A stretch of 64,000 bases of DNA from Nymphaea colorata. Taxonomy: Eukaryota > Streptophyta > Magnoliopsida > Nymphaeales > Nymphaeaceae. The notes under the pieces are model-generated. The model was not told where the DNA came from and made no database searches. It saw only the letters and a list, made by a program, of their open reading frames with translations. Positions within the stretch are counted from its first letter, which is position 1; every line of letters starts with the position of its first letter. The stretch spans positions 21,343,035 to 21,407,034 of the forward strand of contig NC_045149.1 in the NCBI RefSeq assembly GCF_008831285.2. The letters run 5' to 3'. The translations under genes were made by a program, and so were the position numbers. Below are positions 1-12,200 of the stretch, in pieces.

Positions 1-91
1 ACCCTGAAGACAATACAAATTCTTCAATGGCCTTTTGACACGAGTCAGCATCAACAAACTCTTGGCCAATATTTAACTGAGTGAGGTCCAT
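1..91 (-). CDS. Partial N-terminus of a Mutator-like transposase-family protein (runs off the left edge)
   Basis: Reading leftward from an ATG at 91-89 there is an open frame of 30 codons to the window edge. It begins MDLTQLNIGQEF and continues with VDADSCQKAIEEF. This GQEF-x-D-x-x-x-C-x-x-A pattern resembles the first conserved block of MuDR-type transposase domains, found in mobile Mutator-like elements and in domesticated MUSTANG/FAR1-like plant genes. The bases just upstream on the minus strand are a CT-rich stretch ending in AAAG, so the ATG may lie at the start of an exon. No catalytic region is visible. Whether this is a mobile or domesticated gene cannot be told from 91 bases. The family call is inferred from one short motif. 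Confidence 0.4.
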   Translation of the reverse strand, partial: MDLTQLNIGQEFVDADSCQKAIEEFVLSSG

Positions 92-2287
92 CCTTTACAG
101 AGAGAGATGATCTTAGTTGTTACGACTTCACAACCTGCACATGGTTGACCTCAGAATAGTAAGGGATTTTCCACCCATTTCACCATAATCAATAATTGGC
201 AATATCGCCAGTCAAGTATTAAATGAACAGACAATTTGACAGAGATTATTAAAAAAACAGAAGTTAAATCAGCCAATCATTCTTCACAATGAACTTCAAA
301 AGGACCAGATATGTAATGCCAGACAGCTCAACCTGGTATATCCGTATATGCTATTATATATAGACCAAAGATCTAAAACGAGCTATAGTTTTAACCATCT
401 GCTAGTGCAAAGTTAAAGGCCTATACTTGTCCAAAATCTTCAACCAAAGCTGAATCCTCTTATGCGATTCAGAGATTGCATATCATGTCCCCATTCAACA
501 TTTATTACGTGCAAACTGAAGTCAAATTATTTGCATCAATAAGCCTCTTCAACAATTAATACAGTTTGGATGACCTAAAATTGGGTTGGACAGCCAGAAT
601 TAAAGTAGTTGGATCTCCACTTGTGTGCATTGATTTCATTGTCTGTTGGTTTTATACCTGTGCACCAAAACTGCAAAAAATGCAAGCTATATGGAAAGAA
701 TAAACACTTTAATTGATTATCTCTTGTCATTGTTCATTCTATTTTTGAAGATTAATGTAATGAAGCAGTGGGTGTGATAAAGTTCTTAAGGGCCTAGGAT
801 GCCACCAGAACAACGACAGGTTCTGGGTCTTAGTATCAACCCAATCGGTTATAAATTTAAATTTATCTATTAAGTTTTCCGGTATCTAACTTTATTTGAA
901 GCCAAACTTGAACCAACTAGTCATACTTCAATCTAGGCATCAAGTCACTGTTGCCAATTGACTAACCCAATGAAGTAATGTTCATGATGTTATTAAATCT
1001 CAATCCATAATGTAATGAACTCTCCAGTATGTAAGTACATAACCTCCAAATAATCTACTGAATAGCGATATGAACATAAGAACGAGTGAGTCGTTCATGT
1101 TCAGTCTAGGCCGTCTCTTTTGCCATTTGCGAAGCCCCAAGTGATTAAATGGCCACTGTTCCCTTCTAACAAATTGCAGATAAACTCATTGGGTTCCAGT
1201 GATGTTTTAGTGGCTTCTCAAAATTTACATGTCTTTGCAGAGCTCAAACATCAAATATCACATAATAAATCTATTCATATTTCATGCCAACATTCGGATG
1301 AAATATGAAGAGTACACCGTTTTCACATTATATCAACAGTTGCTTCCTTTGGAGACTTATTATGTCTTCTGCAGGCATTTTAACGAAAAAGTTCCCCCAG
1401 TTGAAACATGATAAGGACTAAGATTGTATCATTTTCACGTTGCAATCCTTTTGAAGAATTATTTTGTTTTGCATGCACTTCAACTGAAAGGTAACTTTGC
1501 ACTTCCTTCGAAATGGTTTTCTTTCAAAACCTCAGAAGAATTTCTAACGGTCAGCTAAAGACGCTGCAGTTAGAAAACTGAAAAGTAGAAATATCTATGC
1601 CCACATAATCCATAGCAGACTTCGGATACAACGCATGCAGAACAAGCGAAAACAATCACCATAGGTCCATAGAAGATTGTAGAACATGAGATAAAACAGT
1701 TACAAGCGTACAAAACCATAGAAGCACTAGGAACTGATTAAAGCTCTCCTAGCAAGGGATGCAAAAGTGGGAAGACCGTGGAGTTTAGAATACAACTGGA
1801 TTGGGTAGACTCAGATGCCCACTAATGGAAAACGTCTCAAATATCAAGCTTTTCTCTTTGTGGAGCCAACAAGAACGTGGAGGAGATACAAAAAGATCAA
1901 GGAACCTCCGGCCTCTAGCAGAAACCAAACAATAGAAGGGAAAAAAGGGAAGCATGTGAGGCAGCAGAAATGAAGAAAGCACAACCAAGTAGAGCGCACG
2001 AACTCAGATAGCAAGGCTATGCCCGGGAGAGAGAGAGGTCGATACTCCTGCTGCATTGCAGTTTCTGAGAGGGAGGAGGCCAAGGAGAGCGGGAGGCTTA
2101 GAAAATATGTAGCAGGGCCTCGAATCAACGTCAAAACTCAAAAGTGGACCGCAGGGGGGGGTTTCCATACCTGCCGGACGTAGCGACGATGCCACAAGGT
2201 CCGTCCACGGAGCGGCTGGGCAGAAGATCGCTCTGAAGACTTCTTGAATAGATCATCAGTTAAAGTCTTCCTCGAATGTTCAGATGA
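92..2287. other. Intergenic DNA, no gene recognised
   Basis: AT-rich sequence with many stops in all frames. The short ORFs here (longest about 96 codons, minus strand near 1844-2134) show no recognisable domain. It could include promoter or leader of the partial minus-strand gene at 1-91. Nothing else is supportable. Confidence 0.5.
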
Positions 2288-2360
2288 GCCCGTCTAGCTC
2301 AGTTGGTAGAGCGCAAGGCTCTTAACCTTGTGGTCGTGGGTTCGAGCCCCACGGTGGGCG
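2288..2360 (+). tRNA. trnK-CUU: tRNA-Lys, anticodon CUU
   Basis: A 73-nt cloverleaf can be read directly. The acceptor stem GCCCGTC pairs with the 3' end GGTGGGC followed by discriminator G. The D-arm contains AGCTCAGTTGGTAGAGC, the anticodon loop reads CTCTTAA with anticodon CTT, and the T-arm contains GGTTCGAGCCCC. The A-box (TAGCTCAGTTGG) and B-box (GGTTCGAGCCC) match nuclear pol III internal promoters. There is no encoded CCA and no intron. A T5 tract four bases after the gene would end transcription. It supplies lysine at AAG codons in cytosolic translation. The surroundings are intergenic. Confidence 0.97.
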
Positions 2361-2363
2361 TCC

Positions 2364-2368
2364 TTTTT
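2364..2368 (+). terminator. RNA polymerase III T-tract terminator of tRNA-Lys
   Basis: A run of five T begins four bases after the tRNA discriminator base and is followed by C and further T-rich sequence. This is the normal pol III stop signal. Confidence 0.85.
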
Positions 2369-5300
2369 CTTTTATCCTTCTTTCCAAGTTCCGTTTGTGG
2401 ACCCTACCACAGCAATTTTCCGATTATATCCCTATCTTAGGTAGGCTTTACCAAGTGCCCGCTACCTCAAAATAATTTTCTCAATTCTTCAACGGAAGCA
2501 CATAAAGCCTTCTTACAAGGACAAAGTGAGGAAAGAAATATCGTTTAGCCATTTTCTCCTATCGAGGGGCAGCCTCGTCATGGAGTCGAACACCTGTGGG
2601 TGTGTTCGGAACCTGACCACGCACTACGGACTGCCCTAAGTTAATTAGGGTTTGCATAACTAGCAAGGGTTAACTACCAATAGCTGGAATCTAACATTTT
2701 TCTAGGATTATACCGCGTCTGGAAAATAGATGGTACTCAAAATAGATGCCCTAAGTTATTTTTTCGAACCAATCACATGACATGGATCACATTTTCGCTT
2801 TCAGAATTTGTCAAAATGACATAAAATCTCGACATTTAAAGAGAACCCACCTGTACACGGTCTTTCTCTCCATCAAACTATATGCATGTGATAGCAATAA
2901 TCACCACTTAAATTACAAAATATGTCATCAAGAAGAATCTCGTTCAATTATTATCTGCCTTTCAGATCAATTCCCCCACTGATCGTCCCCCACTCAGATT
3001 TTTAAAAATTCAATATTTTACATTCCAGTACCCTCTGTCAAACATTATGTTCTTATTTACTCCTTATCGATCTTGAAGAACAGAAAGCACACAAAAGAAA
3101 AACCCTTCATACCTATCTTCTTCCTTGGTCCGGTGCCCTCTTTTACCTGCATTTCTCGTATTCATCTCTCTCTCTCTCTCTCTCTCTCATGGAGAAATCC
3201 CTCTTTTATAGAGGAATTGTTAGAACTCTGAGCTCTCGATGAAGCGCAGAATCGACGGTTGGCTTTACCCCTGCCATGATCAGCAGTGGCCTTCCCCGAT
3301 TCCATACATTTTTGTATTCCTTCTTCTTCTCAGTCAGCACGACGTCCAATTTCTTTTGGCTCTCTATCATTCTCTACCTTCTCTTTTTCCCTTCTCTTTC
3401 TCTGACACATCGATTCATATCGGTTTCGCAAAAAGAAACTGACGTTGATTATATGTTGGCAGTGTCAACTGTGTCATACGTTATGCAGCACCCCTGCATG
3501 TTCGAGTCAGACATTCATTTGTAGTCATCCATCACTACGGTACTCTACTGGTTGGGAAGACGCCACCACTCACTAACTAGGTTGCTTTAGAAGATACAGT
3601 TCAATTTACGCAAAGTAATGCGTTTTCATGGTCAAAAGCAGCACTGCGAATAGCAATAAATTTACCATAAATGAATCGTTAAGCTTAATAAAGTTGAATG
3701 GAACTGTCTTTTTTCTCGAAAGTGAAGGGGACAGAACTTTTTGGAAAACAATATGACCAAAGATATTAATCTTTTCAAAGGCAGGAGGTGCACGATTACC
3801 ATGTTTGCTTTCAATTGTCTTCTAGCGTAAACCCTTTGTCGTCTGGTTCTTACAGTAAAGAATCAGAACAAGAACCCGCTCAATATCCAAGCCATTTGCA
3901 ATTATAGCACCAAATGATAGAGACATGTTTATGGCAAAGAACAGGACTCCAGAAGAAGCACTGAAGCAAAGAGATATAACTGTATATTTTCTTTGAACTG
4001 CAAGTAGAGCAGAAAACATCCGGGTTTGCGCCAGGTCTAGCCTGACTGAACCTGGACCGACCTTGAGAGGGCCAGACTCTGAGCTCAAGCCGGTCCTAAA
4101 AGAACAGCTGACGTGGGGATCGGCTCATTAAGGAGCATGATGGTCACCGGACTTGACCCTGCCTGGCCAGGTTGATGACTGTTATCTAATCTGGTAATAC
4201 AGTATTATCATTATATTATCTACTGAAAAAATTGGATAAGTTTACGCTAATCAGGCTTAATGGGACATGATCGAGAAAATAAGATCGAAGTAAAGAACAC
4301 ACCTGACCTGTTAGCTTAGGTTGGGTCCTGGATCTTATCTATTGAGTTCAGGTCGAATCATACCGAGTTGCTTCTGACTCGGAACCTAAGCTTCAACCAG
4401 GAAATACACAGCCCTAACTGCAAGAGGAAGTCAAGAGTAGCATTATCAATATCCTTGCAGATGCCGCCATCATATCGCCTGTAAAAAGAAAGAGAAAAGA
4501 AATTGACCCCTTACAAATATCTACAGACATGCATCTGCCAACCCCTCTCCATATCAGTTGATACATTAATAAAACAATATGAAAATAAATGCGTTTTGTT
4601 AATTGATTATTAATAATCATAATTGTGAAGCTAAACGGGTTGACTTTGCAATGAGGAACAAAAGAATATAGAAGGCACTGATGCCACATCTACTGCTGCT
4701 GGCCTCATCGTGGGGGGTATTGGTGTTGCGGCTAGGGCTTTGGCTGTCATGAAAGCAGTCCCCGCACAAAATCCACTGGAGCCATTTCCTGCATAATCCA
4801 AAAACATCCACAGACCATTGGGGCAAGGTACTACTATCCTTTGGATTTTATGCTACTGGATGGTACCACCCCACAGCAGAGAGCACCTTTCCCCAAATTA
4901 TTTTAGAACAGACCAAGAAACTAGAGAACTGCAGAACACTATGACCAGTTGTAATTTCAAAAATTTCACTGGCTACTACAACTCTCTCTTTAGGAACAAT
5001 AAGTACCATTGGAGGAGGAATCAACTGGCAATTCAAGTTATTACACCACTTTGCAATTTGTACAAATTAGAACAGGAAGCCTAAAAAATGCAGAGCCAGA
5101 CATAAACAATTGGAAGGAAGATGGACATGGCGTCTCAACGAGAAAAATGCCTTGCAACTATGCAGAGTATCAACTATCAAGTAAATCCATATAGCTGCTT
5201 GCCACGATCGGAGTGGCTTGCCTGATTCTAATTCTAAATGGTTCCATAGTATACACTCTCCAAAACGTGACAACTGCTTATGCAACCAACAATTACAGAT

Positions 5301-6238
5301 GTCAATCAGTTGTAGAAGTTGAACCCAACAAAGTTGCTAAAAAAAGTATGAGCAATCAAACGAACTTCTCAACCAAGACATCTCACTGCTTTAACATGGT
5401 CGGCTTCCAAATATTTGTATTTTGATGAAGAGCACGTGAATTACAGCATAATGAAAAATAAGCTTTTATTTTCGTGTCACAATAATCTTCCCATGAAAGC
5501 CCCTAAGCTGAATGAAACTAAAGGCCTCAACTTTTACGTGAACAGAATAGATCACAATGAAACAGGAAGTGGATATCATGATGCCATCTTATTAGTTGAA
5601 TCTGTTTGACAAAACAGGATACCAATACTAGACAAACACAGGTTTGTTTGCAATAATACTCCATAAAATCAGAACACTGCAACAGTTTGAGTCAATGTCA
5701 CAACAAAATAGAGAAGCACATAACCAAAATTTCAACTATTTAAACTAAATGAATTAACTAATCTGAAAAATGCAGAAGTACAGCAGTAAGGTAGAAAATA
5801 CTAAAGATTATGATGTTACTTTCCCCGTTAGCAATATGATAACATGCTAGAGAATCAGCACCAGAGGCTATTAATTAGTCACGGGCAACTCGAACAAACT
5901 TCAACTGTTCAAAACAAATGAAATAAGTGATCTGCACAATGGGAACTAACACATATCTTTGTACACCCTTATAGCACTGCCCCTCCCTTCCTAGCAAGAT
6001 GAACTAGTAAAGCAAGCAGTTGGGTGCACTCTGGTCATTTATACCTAGCAAAGCTGCTTGCAGACTTTTGACACTCTTAACTAGAAAGAAGCCGCAAATA
6101 TGAGAGCATGGTGTCTTTAATGACCACTGGCAGTAATTTCCAGAAAAATCTATTAGCACTTTGCCACTTTTCGAGAGGGATACTACATCAAGGGATGTTA
6201 TATCTTGAGAACCCACAAAATTCATATACTCAAAAGAT
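2369..6238. other. Intergenic DNA, including probable 3' UTR of the heat shock factor gene
   Basis: No complete gene is recognised. The part nearest 6238, roughly 5900-6238, is likely the 3' UTR of the minus-strand heat shock factor gene. A (CT)n microsatellite lies at about 3167-3189. An isolated exon-like plus-strand stretch at about 4653-4796 is described among the findings. Other ORFs are short and lack recognisable motifs. Confidence 0.5.
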
Positions 6239-8315
6239 TCACCCATTTGTTTCTGATGAGAGAAGTTCCATCTGTTGAGTAAGCTGCTCCATGTTGGAAT
6301 TGTCCCATTTATTTTCCTTCGGTATTGATCCAGGGCCATTTGTGCTGGCAGCAGCATCCTGGGTGCTTGAATCGACCTCAATTTCATCTGGGATAGGTGA
6401 TCCTTGAAGTAACTGATCCCAAGAAAAATCACTTATGTCTGGCAGCATAGACATTCCATCAAACAAAATATCAGCATCAACATCTGGAGAGAATTTATCT
6501 GCTGCTATAGGCATGGAACCGTCAATTGGAATATGATCAATATATCCTGCTTCAGTAGTTGGAGCCACATATGTTCCACTTGCAATATCAACTGCCCCCC
6601 CTGCTGGAATCAATCCAGACACCTGAGGGAATTCTGGAACACTAACCATTGTCTCTCCTGGGGTCAGAGATTCAGACATCCCAGAAACTACATTTGAGTC
6701 ATGTAGCTCACTCAAGCTTGCAACTATGTCAGACACACAAGCTGACGTTTCGATCTCTGGGAGCACAATAGATGATGAAACCTCTGGAAGTCCTGTTGTG
6801 GCAGGCCCATGTTCAAGCCCAGAAGTTGGTTTCAACTCTGCAAGGGTTACGCCAGATGATTGACTTGAAGTTCCATTCTCAAATCCTTCAGAAGTTGATG
6901 GAACACCATCAATCAAGAAACTATCAGGGGGGTTTGAAGATGGCTCAATTCGAGGAGATGACCCCATGGTAAGTATCTGCATGAGCATTGCTTTTGTAGC
7001 CTCATTAACAGGTTGATATCTAATTATTTGTCCATCATTTGGAGTGTGGTCACCATCTGAATCACCTTCCTGCTTTGGCAATCGGCGCTTTTTGTTTACT
7101 GCAGCTATGCGCCTATTAGTGTCATTCTTCTGCACCAACTGAGCCAAGAAACCAGGACTCTGCATTGCCTTTGCGAGGAATGACATCATCTGCTGCTGTC
7201 TTTGCTCCATCCCTTGGAGGCGCTGACTTAATGTCTGTAACTGGTGATCAGTGGTCTGCTGCTGCTGTCTCAGTCGAACCAGCTCTTGCATAAGGACATT
7301 CTTATCCCTTTTAAGCCTCTCAATTTCTTCCTCGAGCCCAAATTTTCCAACCTCAACACATGCACCAACAGATGCACTCTGTCCTTGTGGCTGCTGTGGC
7401 TGAGCATTGGCATGTATGGGCTTACGCCTGGAAATAGTCTTTAACAAATTCTTTTGACCTCTTATAAACCCTTCATTTGCAAATTCCCATCTATCAGGAT
7501 CAACTTTCCTAAAACCCTGCTTGTAGGAAAAAGATACTTAGGAGTCAAGCACAAATCAACCAAAGGATAACTCGTCTGAGTTTAGAACTTGATATGTCAT
7601 ATAGATGGTTACCATAGGGGATGGAAGATTGCCAGACTAATGAGTCAAATAAAACACCTTTTTTGAGTCATGACCATCCTTTTAATCAATATAAAAATAA
7701 ATAGCATGATAAACAAACGGGTGCATCTCAATAACAACAAATTATTCTTCATAAGCCCATCCCGTCAAGCCTTTCTGAAGGCAGTAAAATTTTGCCAAGA
7801 TGACATATTGAGTCTTCACATTCCTTGGACATGCTGGGTTACATTTACAAGCTAGTCGTTGTAGATCCAAAAGCCCAAGAGGAACACTCTTCCTAAGATC
7901 GACACCTAGGATATTAACCAAAATATTCCAAAATCCACTTAATTGAAGAAAGTAGCCGTCACACAGACTTGTACATGTTACATATCTAGACACAGATGCA
8001 AGTTTAGACTCGCCCTCAAGATGGTCAACCCCATATTACATGTGATCCATGAATCCAGGTCTCATTTTGTCCAACTTTGGACTTGGACATAGTTGAATGA
8101 GTTATTTTTTTCTTTTTCTAGGTTAAATTAATAATATATTTTAATGGATACGAGGAAAGAGGGTTGAGTTTAAAAATTTCCTCTTCATTGATCAGCCTCG
8201 GCATCAATGCTCTTCGTCCCTGAGATAGGGCAGCAAGTTTATCAGCACGTTGCTGGTGAGGTGGGCCAGTGACACACATGCACACACAGGTGTGTGTGTG
8301 CGTGTATATATATAC

Positions 8316-8346
<31 letters not shown>

Positions 8347-9197
8347 CCAGCACCATTTTTTTTTTTTTTTTGAAATTGGCCTTAGACTCCATACTCAATG
8401 TGGCCTGCACCCTATGAAATAGAAGCAGCATATTTGGATACCACATTCACGCACACATCCCCTCCTCTGTTGCTCAGCTTTGCAGATTCAGCAGCAAAAC
8501 CCCCCAGCCTTGAGGTTGGAAGCCTCAGACCGTCCATGGAAACTGCACAGCCCATAATGGAGATCCTTCCCGTTTGAACTCTTCCCTGAGGGTTCCCAAT
8601 TTGATTGTTGGCTTCCTACTGTCCCTTGACAGTCCCAGTAATTTTTTTTTTCTTTTTTTTCTCTTTATCCGTTTATGAATATCTCTGGGATGATTGCCAC
8701 AGTTTTTTCCTGGAACTCCTCGAAGGCCAAATTACATCTTACAATGAACTTCTTATATGCAGGCATACTAGTTTCAAGTTTCAACCAGAATGATGTACTA
8801 AGGTTTAGGCTTGACCAGATTGGTTTTGCATTGAGGAACCATCATAAAGAATTTATCAAAAGGCTGCTGGGCTGGTGAGGCAATGAGATGATGGAGGATG
8901 AGAGTGAGGACTTGTAGTGAACCCTCAATGACAATGATATTATTTGGAAACTTCACGTGATAATCCTAAAAGGCAAGTAAGTCAGGCTCGTCGCTGGTCA
9001 GCCAACCAGTCCCTCCCATCAGAGCTCGAAAGGCCTACTTGCTGCTGATCAACTACTCACTGGTTTCGTCCCCTTAGTTATCCAGGATTTGGTACATCCG
9101 ATGCTCATCTTTTTATTTTTTGTTGGACATGGTAATTCCTCAAAAGTTAAAATTCTAGTGTGAAAAGTAAGGATATAGCTCTTTCTACACTTTCTTG

Positions 9198-9293
<96 letters not shown>

Positions 9294-12200
9294 ACAAAAA
9301 ACGCCGTTTTTAAAAAAAAAAACGCGTATTTAATGCCAAAAACAGTTGTGCCGTATAATACCCGTATTATTCCCGTTTTTTTTTTTAAAAGGTCAAAAAA
9401 CAAAAAACGCGTATAATACCCTTTTAATACCCGTATTATACGTTATTTTCCCTTTTTTGCCGTTATTTTCCCCTTTTTTGCCGTTTTTTTATTAATTATT
9501 ATTTTTTATAATTTTTAAGATGTATTAAATGTTTAATTTTTAAAAAAAAATTGCCGAACTTTTCCCGTTTTATTCCCGATATATAAAACTTTGTCGTATT
9601 ATACCCGTTTTTTTCCTCGCCGTTTAATACCCGTCCCCGTTTTTTGTGACAAATTATATATACTGCTAACAAAGAACTCACTCTCGCCTCCTTCTTATGC
9701 ACACACTCCAAAGCCCAGCTTCTAAACGGGTGCCTTCATTCCTGATTAGGTTAGTCCCCTGACTCAGTATATATCACTTACTGAGGCAGGTTTACCACAA
9801 ACCTCCTAACTAATCCACCAGACCCAAACATTGCTAAAATTGAGTAAGATGCAAACACTCAGTAAAGAAACAAGAGACCCATTTAATTGGATCTGGTCTA
9901 ACAATGTGTGTGTGTGTGTGTGTGTGTGTTAAGTTGTCAAAATCAGAAGTCAGAATAGGTCATCCAAGACCTTAAGACTATTCAGGACTAGTCCAAAGGA
10001 CTGACCAGTCTGACATGGTCCGTGTTGTTTGACTATAAATATATATAATGTATGTACATGTGTGTGAATACATAATTACATACATATCATAGTCATAAAT
10101 AACGTCTCAGAGTTTCAAACGACGACGTTTTTTTCAGGTACAATACGGCGAGCTTGAAAAAAACGGAAAAAATACGGTAAATTTTTTAAAAGTTTTAAAA
10201 AACTAAAACTGGGAGAAAAATAAAATAAGTGAGAAACTAATAACACAAACATCACAAGATAAGTAGATCTGCAACAAATAAAAAATAAAAAAAAAACTGT
10301 TTGGCATTAAAAAAACTGAAAAAAAAATGAAAAAAGTGAAAAAAACACGTTTCTTTCGTTTTTGACATTTAAAAAAAACATGTTTTTTTAAGTTTTAAAC
10401 AGCCATTTAATTTATCGCAAAAAAAACGTGTTTTTTGTGTGTATATATATATATATATACACACACACAAATAAATAGGAAACCATATGAAAATATACAA
10501 AGAAGCATGTATCAATATGCATAGCAATTGTGTGTGAAGGATTAGTCAGCTGACCAACGACTAGCCCGATGAATTGAACAGTCAACATTCAACAACTCGT
10601 TGCTGGTTTGAAGCACAGCTTGATATAACCCACTCAACCCTGGATCAGGTGGCATTTTGACAACTGAGAGCAATAAAAACACAAATTCAATCTATAAGCT
10701 ATTGAGTTTGTGTGTCAATTCTTTAGTTAGGAAGAGAAGATTCTAGATCTTGCTTGTTTGCACATTGCATGACATATGTATGTAAATATCCTCATAGGTA
10801 ATGGCAGTGCTTGCAACAGAAAGGAACAGATGAGGATAGGGAGCTGTGGACCCTGTCAGCTATTGATCTCCTATGTGCAGTCCCACCTGACACGGTCAGT
10901 AACATCCCCCAGATGGCTAGTATTTGGCACCAAGGCATGCACAGGCCAAACATTCCAGTATGTGCACCTAGGCAATCCTTTTCGTTTTTTTTTGGCTGCC
11001 AAAGGTTTCAATATTGTTGCTTATAAGTTATAACTCATTTCATTGCATGGTCTGGGTGTAACTCAAGTGGGAGAGTCGTGTTATGGGTGACCTTATTCCA
11101 CAGTTCAAAGAGCACGTGTGTATGTGATGCAAGTGAACATGTACCAAAAAGTATGATGGCCCAAAAACACGCTCGTTTTTCAGCCATAGAGACACATTTG
11201 AATTGCGAGGTACCCTTACGAGCTCAATATATACGAGTGTTGTTATCTTCATGTGTTCTTGTCCAAGAAACATTTCTATGATTTGAATTTTGATCTTCAT
11301 TTGTGGGACTTGGCTGCTTGAAATCCTGTTGAAAATTTGATTTCCTTCAACTGGGCTTATTGTTTCAGGGTTTACTCATTAGACCAGAATCCTTGTCTGT
11401 GAATTAACTGTATACTAGGTTTCCGCAATGGAGGAGGAAGAAGATTTTGGTGTATAGATTCATTCTACATTATGGCATTTTTGTTGTGTCTTAAACATGG
11501 AGTTGAGTTGAATGACAGTGAAACTTTTAGAGACATCGGCAATTGCTAATCTTTTAGGCAAACCTATGACAAGTTGACAACTCATATACTTTCATACAGT
11601 GTCCCTTATTGCATGTTATTTTAGATTCCTGAACCCACCACCGGTTTTAGGCAAACATATAGATTTCTGATTCAATTCGATTTCACTTTCTTTCCAGTTT
11701 AATCTCGAAGAAAAATGTTACGAGTAAGATGCCTGCTCAAGCGACTTATGCCAGCGACATGATTTACCCTTCACATGCAACATCCTCCACCCAACCAAAA
11801 GCCCCTGTTCCAGTCAAGCAGAACAGCCTTGATTTCTGAAGAGAATAAAAGGCCTCCAAGAAATCGGTAGAAGGTATCTTATCCCTATTCAAAGAAATGG
11901 AGATGAAAGCTGGTTTCCTTATGAACAAAGAGAAGACTGCTGCAGTTTTGTTAAATGTCAGTGATATGAAAAAACAGAGGCTGATTGTAGTGACTGGCTG
12001 GAAAGAAGGATCGCTGCCTATGTCCTATTTAGCTGTACCCTTGTTCATGGGAAAGATGGAGGAGAGCATGTGTACAGGCCTCATCAATAAGTTTGAAAGG
12101 AAACTGGCAATCTGGAAGGCCAGATTGCTGTCTTACGTGGGAAGATTGTGTTTAATCAAACACAACCTGTTCTCAATTGCAATATATTGAATGATGGTGT

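Noticed and set aside
6004-6432. 142-codon minus-strand ORF overlapping the 3' end of the heat shock factor gene
   Set aside because: Out of frame with the recognised coding sequence, no domain, and it extends into the probable 3' UTR.
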